A stretch of 64,000 nt of DNA from Methylophaga sp. GTDB taxonomy: Bacteria > Pseudomonadota > Gammaproteobacteria > Nitrosococcales > Methylophagaceae. Below, piece by piece: positions 7,617-17,048 of the stretch. The stretch is from contig NVVW01000008.1 in NCBI GenBank assembly GCA_002733505.1, forward strand, positions 23,426 through 87,425, written 5' to 3'. The stretch's first letter is position 1, and every line of letters begins with the position of its first letter. The notes below the pieces were generated by a model. That model made no database searches, was not told the DNA's origin, and saw nothing but the letters and a program-made list of their open reading frames with translations. A program made the translations under genes and the position numbers.

Positions 7617-9110
7617 ATGACAAACGAAATACAACAAGACGAAAATAGACTAATCGCTCAACGCCGTGAAAAATTGACAGCGTTACGTGAGAAGGGTAAT
7701 GCCTTCCCCAATGATTTTCGTCGTGATGTGATGAATGCTGAATTAGCTGTTGAGTATGAAAATATGTCAGCAGAACAATTAAAAGAGTTGCCCCGCCGCG
7801 TCAAAATTGCCGGTCGTTTAATGACCAAACGGGTGATGGGTAAAGCCAGTTTTGCTAATATCCGTGATATGTCGGGCAATATGCAACTTTATGTGAAGCG
7901 TGATGATTTGGCGGAAGGTGTTTATGCTGATTTTAAACGTTGGGATCTGGGTGACATTATTGCGGCTGAAGGGGTGATGTTCCGCACCCAAAAAGGTGAA
8001 TTATCGGTGATGGTAGATGATATTCGCTTATTGACTAAATCTTTGCGCCCATTGCCAGAAAAATTCCATGGCTTGTCCGATCAAGAAACACGTTATCGCC
8101 AACGCTATGTTGATTTGATTATGAATGAAGTGAGTCGTGAGACGTTTATCATCCGTACTAAAGTAATTGATGGTATTCGCCGCTTTTTGATGGCAAAAAA
8201 TTATCTGGAAGTGGAAACACCGATGATGCATGTTATTCCGGGTGGTGCAACAGCACGACCGTTTACCACGCATCATAATGCATTAGATATGCCTTTGTTT
8301 CTGCGTGTTGCACCCGAATTATATCTGAAGCGGTTGGTTGTGGGCGGTTTTGAACGCGTATTCGAAATCAATCGCAATTTCCGCAATGAAGGTTTATCAA
8401 CGCGCCATAACCCAGAATTTACCATGGTTGAATTTTATCAAGCCTATGCTGATTATAAAGATCTGATGGATCTGACTGAAGAAATGCTACGCACGGTCAC
8501 ACAAGATGTATTGGGTACATCACAAGTACATTACCAAGGGACAGATTTAGACTTTTCTAAACCGTTCCACCGCATGACGATTATTGAGTCTATTTTGCAT
8601 TTCAATCCAGATATAACAGCGGAACAATTATCAACATTAGAAGAAGCGACTAAGATTGCTACCGGGCTAGGTATTCCATTGAAAGAGAGTTATGGTTTGG
8701 GTAAGGTTCAAATCGAAATATTTGAAAAAACAGTGGAATATCGTTTGATGGATCCGACTTTTATTACTGCTTATCCAACCGAAGTTTCACCGTTAGCGCG
8801 ACGTAGTGATGATGATCCCTTTGTGACGGATCGCTTTGAGTTCTTTGTCGGTGGCCGTGAAATAGCGAATGGTTTTTCCGAGCTAAATGATTCTGAAGAC
8901 CAAGCTGAACGTTTTCAAGCGCAAGTTGCGGAAAAAGAGGCCGGTGATGATGAGGCTATGCACTTTGATGATGATTATATTCGCGCTTTAGAATATGGAA
9001 TGCCACCGACAGCAGGTGAAGGTATCGGTATTGACCGTTTAGTGATGTTGTTAACGGATTCTCCATCCATCAGGGATGTGTTATTGTTTCCACATATGCG
9101 GCCAGAATAG
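7617..9110 (+). CDS. lysS: Lysyl-tRNA synthetase, class II
   Basis: This 497-residue class II synthetase has an N-terminal OB-fold anticodon-binding domain (about 60-145, with [20 protein letters not shown]) and a catalytic core. Class II motif 2 is [20 protein letters not shown] (about 257-276), and motif 3 is [13 protein letters not shown] near the C-terminus. It charges tRNA-Lys with lysine in the cytoplasm. The ATG at 7617 lies 11 bp after the prfB stop, so both probably share one transcript, as in E. coli. Length matches the family. Nothing is unusual. Confidence 0.97.
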   Translation: MTNEIQQDENRLIAQRREKLTALREKGNAFPNDFRRDVMNAELAVEYENMSAEQLKELPRRVKIAGRLMTKRVMGKASFANIRDMSGNMQLYVKRDDLAEGVYADFKRWDLGDIIAAEGVMFRTQKGELSVMVDDIRLLTKSLRPLPEKFHGLSDQETRYRQRYVDLIMNEVSRETFIIRTKVIDGIRRFLMAKNYLEVETPMMHVIPGGATARPFTTHHNALDMPLFLRVAPELYLKRLVVGGFERVFEINRNFRNEGLSTRHNPEFTMVEFYQAYADYKDLMDLTEEMLRTVTQDVLGTSQVHYQGTDLDFSKPFHRMTIIESILHFNPDITAEQLSTLEEATKIATGLGIPLKESYGLGKVQIEIFEKTVEYRLMDPTFITAYPTEVSPLARRSDDDPFVTDRFEFFVGGREIANGFSELNDSEDQAERFQAQVAEKEAGDDEAMHFDDDYIRALEYGMPPTAGEGIGIDRLVMLLTDSPSIRDVLLFPHMRPE

Positions 9111-9170
9111 TATAAGAGTATATTATTAAAGCAATTTGACAACATATTAAAAACAGTAGGTTTTGATGTT

Positions 9171-9479
9171 ATGGCTCAAAATTCAAGGGAGAAAAGCAGA
9201 CGTCATCTAGAACGTCGCTCAACAGAAAATAGAAAAATAAAGCATGCGTTTGGTAGTCCAGAATGGATTGAAGAAATACGAAAACACTACTCAATGTGGC
9301 CGAAACAAGATCGTCGTACTGAAGATCGTCGTGACCAAGATCGCCGCACTCAAGATCGTCGAGATACCATTCGTGTGGACAATACTTCTTCTAAAAAACT
9401 TGCTAGAAAAGGAGTTGGCTTACTTTCTGATGAAGAGAAAAAAATGCTTAATGAATTAACCTCACCTAAGAAGCGCTAA
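9171..9479 (+). CDS. Highly charged hypothetical protein with tandem DRR pentads
   Basis: This 102-residue soluble protein is not recognised. It is very rich in Arg, Lys, Glu and Asp. Residues 47-66 are four tandem five-residue units beginning DRR (DRRTE, DRRDQ, DRRTQ, DRRDT), encoded by near-repeats of GATCGTCG. The N-terminus is also Arg-rich (REKSRRHLERRSTENRK), and the C-terminus (LLSDEEKKMLNEL) looks helical. There is no signal peptide or membrane segment. Such charge favours an RNA, DNA or ribosome-binding role or intrinsic disorder, but this is inference. It follows lysS by 60 bp and ends five bases from the convergent HDOD gene. Confidence 0.65.
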   Translation: MAQNSREKSRRHLERRSTENRKIKHAFGSPEWIEEIRKHYSMWPKQDRRTEDRRDQDRRTQDRRDTIRVDNTSSKKLARKGVGLLSDEEKKMLNELTSPKKR

Positions 9480-9484
9480 GCTCA

Positions 9485-10321
9485 TTATCCAAATAATGCT
9501 AAGGCTTCAGCATATTCATCGCTATCTTCATCGAGTTCATTGACATCCATCTCAATATCTATATTAAGCGTTTTAAAAGCTTGTACCTTTTCTAAGGTGT
9601 TTGCATCTAGTACTTTGTCAGTATTGAAATAACTTTGTAGATTAGCAACCTGAACAATATCAACCAAGCTTGGAGATGTGCTTGCCTGTCGATCGAAATC
9701 ATTATGTTGCGCGGCAACGGCAATAAACTCATCAGAAAACTTCCAACTTTTTAAAATAGCGGCACCAATACGAGGATATAACGCTTCGATCACCTCATCT
9801 AATAAAGCCGTATTTTGTAAAAGTCCTGGCGTTTCTTCCGCCTTCATCAAAATAGGTAAAACACCGATATTGTGAATCAGCCCTGCTAGCATCGCTTCAT
9901 CATTTTTTATTCCAGCGTATTTTGATGCTAGCATTTGGCTAATAGCTGAGACTTCGCGGCTATGTTCCCATAATACGTGCAATCGTTTATCTAAACGGTT
10001 AGAAGTGGCTTGGAACATTTGTTCCATAACAAGGCTGGTTACAAGGTTCCGTACCAGTGTTAAACCTAATCGAGATACCGCCATTTGAATTGTTTCAGTA
10101 GCAATTCGGCCACGATAAAGTGCGCTATTTGCCACTTTTAGCAACCGCGTTGATAATGCCGCATCAGTAATAATAATATCTGCTAACTGTGCTGCAGTCA
10201 CATCAGGTTCATCAACAACTTCGCGTACTTTTAACGCCACTTCGGGTAATGTTGGCAGCATTAATGTGCCGTTTTCAAGATCAGCTAAGATGTCGTCATA
10301 AAATGTTTGTTGTTCAGTCAT
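9485..10321 (-). CDS. HDOD-domain signalling protein
   Basis: This 278-residue cytoplasmic protein has an HDOD domain over roughly residues 20-220 (LPTLPEVALKVREV, then SALYRGR, LVTSLVMEQMF, EAMLAGLIHNIGVL). HDOD is a degenerate relative of the HD phosphohydrolase fold. Only part of the metal-binding pattern is retained (LIHNIG rather than LxHDxG), so catalysis is unlikely. HDOD proteins act as scaffolds in signalling, motility and c-di-GMP networks. The last 40 residues are acidic (DVNELDEDSDEYAEAL). It is monocistronic and convergent with the DRR-repeat gene. Its specific partners cannot be inferred. Confidence 0.85.
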   Translation of the reverse strand: MTEQQTFYDDILADLENGTLMLPTLPEVALKVREVVDEPDVTAAQLADIIITDAALSTRLLKVANSALYRGRIATETIQMAVSRLGLTLVRNLVTSLVMEQMFQATSNRLDKRLHVLWEHSREVSAISQMLASKYAGIKNDEAMLAGLIHNIGVLPILMKAEETPGLLQNTALLDEVIEALYPRIGAAILKSWKFSDEFIAVAAQHNDFDRQASTSPSLVDIVQVANLQSYFNTDKVLDANTLEKVQAFKTLNIDIEMDVNELDEDSDEYAEALALFG

Positions 10322-10435
10322 TGCAAAGTTCTGTAAAATGGTTAGAGTTAAGATTATTCTCAGTTATTTTATCGACCTGACAACGATTTTCTTTAATTTT
10401 TAGATCCGAAACACACGAATAATAAGGTGTCCTTT

Positions 10436-11614
10436 TTGAACGACGATTTCCCAAGAATTAAACGTCTACCTCCGTATGTGTTCAATATCGTTAACGATTT
10501 GAAGGCAGAGGCGCGCGCGCGCGGTGAAGATATCATTGACTTTGGCATGGGAAATCCCGACAAGCCTGCACCGCAACACATCATTGATAAATTGACTGAA
10601 GCTGCACAAAGACCAGATACGCATCGCTATTCTATGTCGCGCGGTATCCCCCGTTTGCGCAAAGCGATTACAAATTGGTACAAACGAAGATTTGATGTTG
10701 AACTTGATCCTGAAACAGAAACCATTGTTACCATCGGTTCAAAAGAAGGCTTAGCTCATTTAGCTTTAGCAACGGTCGGGCCGGGTGATGCAATATTAGT
10801 TCCCAATCCTGCTTATCCAATTCATCCCTATGGCTTTGTTATTTCGGGTGCAGATATTCGCCATGTGCCTTTAATTGAAGGCGGTGATTTTTTTGCCGAA
10901 TTAGAAAAATCAGTAAAAGATTCATGGCCAAAACCCAAAATGTTAGTGCTGAATTTCCCGGGAAATCCTACCACGCAATGCGTTGATCTTGAGTTTTTCG
11001 AGCGTGTTATCGCGTTTGCTAAAGAACATGAAATTTGGGTTGTGCATGATTTAGCCTATGGTGAGATCGTGTTTGATGGTTATAAAGCGCCGTCAATATT
11101 AGAAGTGCCCGGTGCTAAAGATGTGGCGGTAGAGTTTTACACCTTATCAAAAACCTACAATATGCCAGGTTGGCGTGTCGGCTTTATGTCAGGTAATAAA
11201 ACATTGGTGGCTGCTTTAGCCCGAATGAAGTCCTATTTGGATTACGGTATGTTTACACCGATCCAAGTGGCAGCAATTGCCGCACTTGATGGCCCACAAG
11301 AATGTGTAGCAGAAATAGTAGAAACCTATAAAAATCGTCGTGATGTATTATGTGATGGTTTAAATGGTATCGGTTGGCAGGTTGAAAAACCCAAAGCAAC
11401 CATGTTTGTTTGGGCGAGAATTCCAGAAAAATATCGTGAAATGGGCTCATTAGAGTTCACTAAAAAATTATTACAACAAGCCAAAGTGGCAGTGTCACCG
11501 GGCATTGGTTTCGGTGAATATGGTGATGACCATGTTCGCTTTGGTTTAATCGAAAATGAACATAGAACACGTCAGGCGATCCGCGGGATCCGTGATATGT
11601 TTAGGAAGGGGTGA
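10436..11614 (+). CDS. alaC: Alanine-synthesising aminotransferase AlaC
   Basis: This is a fold-type I PLP aminotransferase of about 392 residues. [20 protein letters not shown] and [12 protein letters not shown] at the N-terminus are hallmarks of AlaC. The Schiff-base lysine lies in [15 protein letters not shown]. It converts pyruvate and glutamate to alanine and 2-oxoglutarate. AAGG at 10424-10427 is ideally spaced from TTG 10436 and too close to the alternative GTG 10427, so TTG is preferred. Its TGA overlaps a GTG just before hom, so it is coupled to the threonine genes; a role in homoserine-linked metabolism cannot be excluded. Confidence 0.92.
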   Translation: MNDDFPRIKRLPPYVFNIVNDLKAEARARGEDIIDFGMGNPDKPAPQHIIDKLTEAAQRPDTHRYSMSRGIPRLRKAITNWYKRRFDVELDPETETIVTIGSKEGLAHLALATVGPGDAILVPNPAYPIHPYGFVISGADIRHVPLIEGGDFFAELEKSVKDSWPKPKMLVLNFPGNPTTQCVDLEFFERVIAFAKEHEIWVVHDLAYGEIVFDGYKAPSILEVPGAKDVAVEFYTLSKTYNMPGWRVGFMSGNKTLVAALARMKSYLDYGMFTPIQVAAIAALDGPQECVAEIVETYKNRRDVLCDGLNGIGWQVEKPKATMFVWARIPEKYREMGSLEFTKKLLQQAKVAVSPGIGFGEYGDDHVRFGLIENEHRTRQAIRGIRDMFRKG

Positions 11615-11619
11615 AAGAA

Positions 11620-12930
11620 GTGCAATCAGTAAAAGTAGGTGTTCTAGGTTTAGGCACAGTAGGCAGTGGTACGGTTAACGTGCTTCGTCGTAATTTAAAA
11701 GAAATAACACGACGTGCCGGACGAGATATTGAAATCACGCGTGCGGCAGATCGTAGTTTTGATAGCCCCAAAGGATGTGATACTAACGGTATTGCGTTGA
11801 CCACTGATGCACATGATATTGTGTGTGATCCGAGCATTCAAATTGTTGTTGAATTGATTGGTGGAACAGGTATTGCCCGTGAATTGGTATTAGAAGCGTT
11901 AGCGAACGGAAAGCATGTTGTCACCGCAAATAAAGCGTTGATCGCGATGCACGGTAATGAGCTGTTTGCAAAAGCCCAACAAAAAGGTGTCACCATTGCT
12001 TTTGAAGCTGCGGTTGCTGGTGGTATCCCTATCATCAAAGCAATGCGAGAAGGCTTAGCTGCAAATAGAATTGAATGGTTAGCTGGGATTATCAATGGCA
12101 CGGGTAACTTTATTCTGACAGAAATGCGTGATAAAGGCCGTGATTTTGCCGAGGTGTTGACTGAAGCACAGGCGTTAGGTTATGCCGAAGCCGATCCTAC
12201 CTTTGATGTTGAAGGTATTGATGCGGCACATAAATTAACCATTATGGCGTCCATTGCATTTGGTATTCCACTGCAATTTGATAAAGCCTACACCGAAGGC
12301 ATAAGCAAAATTTCGCAAGAAGATGTCAAATATGCATCGGAATTAGGTTACCGCATTAAACATTTGGGCATTAGCAAAAAAACAGAAAAAGGCATTGAAC
12401 TACGCGTTCATCCTACCTTAATTCCGCATCGTCGCTTGATTGCTAATGTTGATGGAGTGATGAATGCTATTTTAGTTCAAGGTGATGCGGTTGGACCAAC
12501 ACTTTATTATGGTGCGGGTGCGGGTTCTGATGCGACAGCATCAGCGGTAGTGGCGGATATTATTGATATTGTACGTGCTTTAACAACCGATCCTGAAAAT
12601 CGGGTACCTCATCTAGCGTTCCAACCAGATGCTTTAGTGGATACACCTATTTTACCAATGTCGGAAGTGGTAACATCGTATTATTTACGTATTCATACCG
12701 AAGATAAAACGGGTGTATTGGCTGATATTACGCGGATCTTGAGCGAACAACAAATCAGCATTGAAGCTATTTTACAAAAAGAGCCAGAGCAACAAGATGG
12801 CATTGTGCCGGTTATTATGTTGACCCACCACGTTATTGAAAAAAATATGAATGCTGCCATTTCACACATTGAAGCACTGGCTAGTGTTAAAGATTCAGTA
12901 ATGCGGATCCGCATGGAATCGTTAGGATAA
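11620..12930 (+). CDS. hom: Homoserine dehydrogenase
   Basis: This is a monofunctional enzyme of about 436 residues. It has an N-terminal Rossmann NAD(P) site (VGVLGLGTVGSGTV), the central catalytic region (INGTGNFILTEM, YAEADPTFDVEGIDAAHKL) and a C-terminal ACT domain (about 350-425, YLRIHTEDKTGVLADITRIL). It reduces aspartate semialdehyde to homoserine; the ACT domain usually gives threonine feedback inhibition. AGGAAGGG at 11603-11610 is well spaced for GTG 11620 and abuts the alternative GTG 11611. It forms an alaC-hom-thrC cluster, interrupted before thrC by a small inverted repeat. No threonine leader peptide was found. Confidence 0.95.
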   Translation: MQSVKVGVLGLGTVGSGTVNVLRRNLKEITRRAGRDIEITRAADRSFDSPKGCDTNGIALTTDAHDIVCDPSIQIVVELIGGTGIARELVLEALANGKHVVTANKALIAMHGNELFAKAQQKGVTIAFEAAVAGGIPIIKAMREGLAANRIEWLAGIINGTGNFILTEMRDKGRDFAEVLTEAQALGYAEADPTFDVEGIDAAHKLTIMASIAFGIPLQFDKAYTEGISKISQEDVKYASELGYRIKHLGISKKTEKGIELRVHPTLIPHRRLIANVDGVMNAILVQGDAVGPTLYYGAGAGSDATASAVVADIIDIVRALTTDPENRVPHLAFQPDALVDTPILPMSEVVTSYYLRIHTEDKTGVLADITRILSEQQISIEAILQKEPEQQDGIVPVIMLTHHVIEKNMNAAISHIEALASVKDSVMRIRMESLG

Positions 12931-12937
12931 ATAAATA

Positions 12938-13013
12938 CGTCATCCCCGCATGTTTTAAGCGAGGATCTAGTCATACTTACTCAGATCTCCGACAAAAGAA
13001 TACGGGGATGACA
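12938..13013. repeat. Dispersed inverted repeat (GTCAT...ATGAC family) between hom and thrC
   Basis: GTCATCCCCG (12939-12948) is the exact inverse of CGGGGATGAC (13003-13012). The copy sits inside the hom-thrC interval, so hairpin formation in the mRNA may affect thrC expression. Related copies with GTCAT/ATGAC ends occur at 14172, 35535, 42790 and 54189. Confidence 0.75.
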
Positions 13014-13038
13014 ACATTAAGTTTAAGAGGAAAATAAA

Positions 13039-14121
13039 ATGCCATTTCGACCACATTACACCGGCCTAATTGAAAAATATCGTGACCGCTTGCCTGTAAG
13101 TGCTGATACAAAATTAATTAGCCTAGGTGAAGGTAACACGCCGCTTCTTAAACTCAATAATATCCCGGCAGTGCTGGGAAAAGATATTGAAATCTATGTT
13201 AAATATGAAGGCCTAAACCCAACAGGCTCATTTAAAGATCGCGGCATGACGATGGCGGTGACCAAAGCAGTCGAAGAAGGCAGTAAAGCGATTATTTGTG
13301 CGTCTACGGGCAATACCTCTGCATCAGCCGCCGCCTATGCCGCTCGTGCGGGAATCGCCGCATTTGTATTGATTCCTGAAGGTAAAATCGCCCTAGGTAA
13401 ATTAGCTCAAGGCATGATGCACGGTGCAACCGTTATTCAAATCAAAGGCAACTTTGACGAAGGCATGCAATTAGTTAAAGAAGTGGCCGAACATGCGCCA
13501 GTAACCGTTGTGAACTCAATTAACCCCTACCGTCTACAAGGTCAAAAAACAGCAGCATTTGAGATTGTCGAAGAGCTGTCACGCGCGCCTGATTTCCACT
13601 GTCTACCTGTAGGTAATGCCGGTAATATCACCGCACACTGGATGGGATACAGTGAATATTTTGATGAGGGTATCATCAAACAACGCCCTAGAATGGTAGG
13701 TTACCAAGCGGATGGTAGTGCACCCTTTATGCGCGGTGAAATGGTTGATAACCCTGAAACTGTAGCAACAGCTATTCGTATCGGTCATCCACAAAGTTGG
13801 GATAAAGCATGGAAGGTTAAAGAAGAATCACAAGGTTGGTTTGATGAATGTACTGATAGCCAAATTTTGGCAGCTCAAAAATTATTAGCAGAGCACGAAG
13901 GTATTTTCTGCGAGCCGGCTTCTGCAACCTCATTGGCTGGTGCAATTAATGATATTAATAGCGGTAAAATACCTGAAGGTAGCATGATTGTATGTACATT
14001 GACCGGTCATGGTCTAAAAGACCCTGATACTGCAATCAAACAAAGTAGTTCACCTATGCTAACCGTTGATGCAACATTAGACGCAGTGCGTGATGCAATC
14101 TTGAATAATATGGCTGATTAG
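13039..14121 (+). CDS. thrC: Threonine synthase
   Basis: This 360-residue fold-type II PLP enzyme has its PLP lysine in NPTGSFKDRGMT (about residues 55-66), the phosphate-binding CASTGNTSASAAAY loop and LPVGNAGNITAHW. It converts O-phosphohomoserine to threonine. It is the short form found in many proteobacteria. AGAGGAAAA upstream of ATG 13039 is a good ribosome binding site. It completes the alaC-hom-thrC cluster; homoserine kinase (thrB) is not in the window. Confidence 0.95.
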   Translation: MPFRPHYTGLIEKYRDRLPVSADTKLISLGEGNTPLLKLNNIPAVLGKDIEIYVKYEGLNPTGSFKDRGMTMAVTKAVEEGSKAIICASTGNTSASAAAYAARAGIAAFVLIPEGKIALGKLAQGMMHGATVIQIKGNFDEGMQLVKEVAEHAPVTVVNSINPYRLQGQKTAAFEIVEELSRAPDFHCLPVGNAGNITAHWMGYSEYFDEGIIKQRPRMVGYQADGSAPFMRGEMVDNPETVATAIRIGHPQSWDKAWKVKEESQGWFDECTDSQILAAQKLLAEHEGIFCEPASATSLAGAINDINSGKIPEGSMIVCTLTGHGLKDPDTAIKQSSSPMLTVDATLDAVRDAILNNMAD

Positions 14122-14171
14122 AAATACTATTTAACCCGAGTTCTGGATAAGAAAAATAGTTTAAACACTTT

Positions 14172-14290
14172 GTCATTGATCCTTCGGTTACTGCGTTTCC
14201 GTAGGATTGTTAGCGGGAATCTAGTATTTAGAACGAAGCTCCCTGCTAAGCTTGTGCTCAGCTTGACTGGGTAAGCCTACCGGGATGACG
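14172..14290. repeat. Dispersed GTCAT...ATGAC repeat downstream of thrC
   Basis: The copy starts GTCATTGATCCTTCGG and ends TACCGGGATGACG, with an internal module AAGCTTGTGCTCAGCTTGAC that recurs at 35590, inverted at 42799-42830, and as a fragment at 19510. It occupies most of the 228-bp gap between thrC and the next gene; no gene is visible there. Confidence 0.7.
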
Positions 14291-14349
14291 AAAAATAAGC
14301 TAAATTCTCTTATCCAGAATGTAGGAACTATCAACTAAAGAGAAAATAA

Positions 14350-14853
14350 ATGACAGAAGATGCACCTAGCCCCAGTGAACAGGAAATAAAGGCAGCGAAG
14401 CTACCTCACGATATTTTCTTAAGCAATTTAATTATGAATCATATTTTATTGTTCACTGCTATTGCTGCATTTGGTGGAAAATATATTCAGCTACTGGTAT
14501 TAATCCCGTTATTTTCTTTTATAGCATTAGGCTTTACATTTTATAAGGCGCGTAAAGTGAAACGAGAAGACAGTGAATTTGTTTATGTTCACTGGCAAAT
14601 CGCACGCCGTTGGAGTGTATTGTTCAGTGGTGTATTAGTATTATTATGCACCGTTTCGCTATTAGGTTGGCTACTTCAGCAGCAAGGCAATATGATGAAA
14701 GAAATGGTGTATGCCCTTATTGGTGGTTTAGGGATTTTCCCTACATTGATGTCGGTATTAGTGTTAGTCATCATTGAATCTGATTCTCTACATCACGCCA
14801 GATTGGGGACGTATCCCAAAGATTCTAGACAACGTTTTCTTGGTGAAGACTAG
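14350..14853 (+). CDS. Four-helix membrane protein of unknown function (paralogue of the protein at 45564)
   Basis: This 167-residue protein has hydrophobic segments near residues 30-47, 50-68, 95-120 and 128-150. The loop between helices two and three carries FVYVHWQIARRW. I do not recognise the family by name. A second protein at 45564-46025 has the same layout, with LVQAHWQLAWRRC at the same place and LGW(L/G)L in helix three, so the two are paralogues. It has a good ribosome binding site (AAGAGAAAAT) and stands alone after the repeat following thrC. The conserved HWQ-A-R loop may bind a ligand or partner; nothing more can be said. Confidence 0.72.
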   Translation: MTEDAPSPSEQEIKAAKLPHDIFLSNLIMNHILLFTAIAAFGGKYIQLLVLIPLFSFIALGFTFYKARKVKREDSEFVYVHWQIARRWSVLFSGVLVLLCTVSLLGWLLQQQGNMMKEMVYALIGGLGIFPTLMSVLVLVIIESDSLHHARLGTYPKDSRQRFLGED

Positions 14854-14899
14854 AGTTTTAATTGATCGGTGGTGCACCACCACCGACAGCAGGTTCAGG

Positions 14900-15538
14900 C
14901 TAGGTGCGGACAAGCACTTTTTCACGCCATTCATTTGAAAGTTGTGGGATCTCAGCCGCTAGTGCCATTACTGCTGTTGAACCAATAAAGTTTTTGTCAA
15001 AATAGGCATTGAATAAGCTATAAATGGACAATTGTTTTGGGTGTTGGTAAACAAGCTTTATTTCGCTGTTGGTATTGATGGTTCCAGCCTGTAATACTCG
15101 AAAATAAATTCCGGTGGCGCCGTGCTGAACAAAGAGCTTAGGCATTTCCTTCATTTCTAAAGCAATACCGAGCTTAAAACACGGTACTCGAGGCTGGGTT
15201 ATCTCTAATACACAATCCCCGATCTGTATTTGATCGCCAATGCATAGCGTGGCTTCATCTAAATTAGAAATGGTGAGGTTTTCACCAAACTGGCCAAAAG
15301 CCAACTCAGGTCTATCGAGGCTTTCTCGCCAATAGTCATAATGGTTTGCAGAAAAAGCATATACGGCTTTGTGTTCACCACCGTGGTTTTTTAAATCTGC
15401 TTGTTGATCGTTAGTGAGTCCTTGTGGGCTAACTAATACATCAGTATGAATTGGCTTTTTGAAAATTCCTGTTGAGACTAGCTTATTGTTGTATTCAACA
15501 TCAACCGCTAGTGATACGTTAACCGAAACTAATTTCAA
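14900..15538 (-). CDS. MOSC-domain protein, YiiM-like
   Basis: This 212-residue protein has a MOSC domain over about residues 30-165, with KNHGGEHKAVYAFS, FGQFGENLTISNLDE and the conserved Cys in QPRVPCFKLGIAL. MOSC proteins bind the molybdenum cofactor through that Cys; YiiM-type members reduce N-hydroxylated compounds such as 6-hydroxylaminopurine. The start is TTG, lying directly after the stop codon of the upstream gene (TAATTG), so translation probably re-initiates there. The substrate is not predictable. Confidence 0.87.
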   Translation of the reverse strand: MKLVSVNVSLAVDVEYNNKLVSTGIFKKPIHTDVLVSPQGLTNDQQADLKNHGGEHKAVYAFSANHYDYWRESLDRPELAFGQFGENLTISNLDEATLCIGDQIQIGDCVLEITQPRVPCFKLGIALEMKEMPKLFVQHGATGIYFRVLQAGTINTNSEIKLVYQHPKQLSIYSLFNAYFDKNFIGSTAVMALAAEIPQLSNEWREKVLVRT

Positions 15539-15817
15539 TTAGCGTGGGATCACAGAATGGATAACCTGGCTATACTCAAAAAAGACAATAAAATCAGGGT
15601 ATGTCCATTTTGTAATAGGTGGCTCACCAATAGCGGCTGATTTCTGTTGGGCTTGTCCAAACTTCTGCGTAACTGCTGACATTGATATGCCGCGGGTGGG
15701 GCGCAATACACCTGCACTACTATTTGCAACGCTGTAAGTGGGAACCGTGAGTGTTTCTGCTAGACTAGCGGCGCTGGCGAAAAGTAGCGTTATGCTAAGG
15801 ATTAATGTTAGTTTCAT
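15539..15817 (-). CDS. Small exported protein with a BamE/SmpA-like segment
   Basis: This 92-residue protein has a signal peptide of about 22 residues (MKLTLILSITLLFASAASLA, cleavage before ETL). The mature part holds RGISMSAVTQKFGQAQQ and GEPPITKWTYPDFIVFFEY. That pattern recurs in small conserved periplasmic proteins of gammaproteobacteria and resembles the SmpA/OmlA helix-strand unit; the fold call is inference. The ATG at 15817 is chosen because AAGGAG lies seven bases upstream; an in-frame ATG further up (15865) would place non-signal residues first. The stop codon abuts the MOSC gene, so the two are co-transcribed. Confidence 0.72.
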   Translation of the reverse strand: MKLTLILSITLLFASAASLAETLTVPTYSVANSSAGVLRPTRGISMSAVTQKFGQAQQKSAAIGEPPITKWTYPDFIVFFEYSQVIHSVIPR

Positions 15818-15870
15818 AATAAAAACTCCTTTTGTTTGAGACAAGCATACTACGTAATTATGCAACTGTC

Positions 15871-17037
15871 TTATAAGCAGCGCACATTTAGCACACCTTC
15901 AATTGCCTTAATTTCGTCCTTAACGGAATCAGCTAATACGGTTTCAGTGTCAATCAACGTATAAGCGGCATCATTAAGTGATTTATTTAACATATCTACA
16001 ATGTTGATATTAGCTTGTGCAATGGCATTGGTAATGGAGCTAATAACATTTGGAACATTATCATGGGCAACAGTTAAACGAAATTGATTAGCTGGTTTCC
16101 GCATTTTGATGGTTGGAAAATTTACCGAATTAGTAATATTACCGTTCTCTAAATAATCTTTAATTTGTTCGGCGACCATAACGGCACAGTTGTCTTCAGC
16201 TTCAGCTGTTGAAGCACCTAAATGCGGTAGGGTAATCACTTTTGGATGATTTTTTAGCAAATTACTAGGGAAGTCACACACGTAGGCATTCACTTTGCCA
16301 CTGTCTAAAGCAGCAACAACGGCTTCGTCGTTGACAATGCCAGCTCTAGCAAAGTTTAGAATGGTGACGTTATCACGCATATTAATTAAGCGATCGGCAT
16401 TGATCATGTTTTTAGTAGCTTCAATTAAGGGCACATGGAAGGTGACAAAATCACAATGTGTTAGCAAATCATCAACGCTAGTGGCTTGTTCCACTTCATG
16501 TGATAATTTCCATGCACCTTCAACTGTGATTTTAGGATCATAACCAATAACACGCATACCTAAAGCAATAGCAGTGTTAGCGATTTTGATGCCAATTGCA
16601 CCTAAGCCGATAACACCTAATGTTTTTCCAGGTAATTCAAAGCCGACAAAACCACTTTTTCCCGCTTCAACTTGTTTAGTGATTTCAGCATCATCGCCTG
16701 CTAACTGTTTGGCAAACTCCCATGCAGGACAAATATTTCTAGCGCTCAACAACATGCCGGTTAGCACTAATTCTTGCACCGCATTAGCATTTGCACCAGG
16801 GGCATTAAAAACAGGGATACCTTTCGCGGTCATTTTTTCAACAGGAATATTGTTTACCCCCGCACCAGCACGACCAATGGCTTGCAAGGTGTCGGGCACA
16901 GCCCAATCATGCATTTTAAATGAGCGTAATAAAACCGCATCAGGGTGTTGAATTTCTGATGCAATTTCATAGTTTTCACGGGGAAAACGATCTAATCCTG
17001 TTACCGAAATATTATTAAGCGTTAGCACTTTAAACAT
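15871..17037 (-). CDS. serA: D-3-phosphoglycerate dehydrogenase
   Basis: This 388-residue 2-hydroxyacid dehydrogenase has the Rossmann motif VIGLGAIGIKIA (about 145-156), the catalytic Arg region (NFARAGIVND), LPHLGASTAEAEDN with the catalytic His, and a C-terminal ACT domain (about 315-388). It oxidises 3-phosphoglycerate to 3-phosphohydroxypyruvate, the first step of serine synthesis. The length matches the short type with a single ACT domain. It follows serC by 11 bp on the same strand, so the two first serine-pathway steps are one operon. The ACT domain probably provides serine feedback. Confidence 0.95.
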   Translation of the reverse strand: MFKVLTLNNISVTGLDRFPRENYEIASEIQHPDAVLLRSFKMHDWAVPDTLQAIGRAGAGVNNIPVEKMTAKGIPVFNAPGANANAVQELVLTGMLLSARNICPAWEFAKQLAGDDAEITKQVEAGKSGFVGFELPGKTLGVIGLGAIGIKIANTAIALGMRVIGYDPKITVEGAWKLSHEVEQATSVDDLLTHCDFVTFHVPLIEATKNMINADRLINMRDNVTILNFARAGIVNDEAVVAALDSGKVNAYVCDFPSNLLKNHPKVITLPHLGASTAEAEDNCAVMVAEQIKDYLENGNITNSVNFPTIKMRKPANQFRLTVAHDNVPNVISSITNAIAQANINIVDMLNKSLNDAAYTLIDTETVLADSVKDEIKAIEGVLNVRCL

Positions 17038-17048
17038 GATGAGTTGCC

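Noticed and set aside
9300..9370. Tandem GATCGTCG-type repeats as a CRISPR-like or satellite array.
   Set aside because: The units are 15 bp, in frame and encode DRR pentads; there are no spacers.
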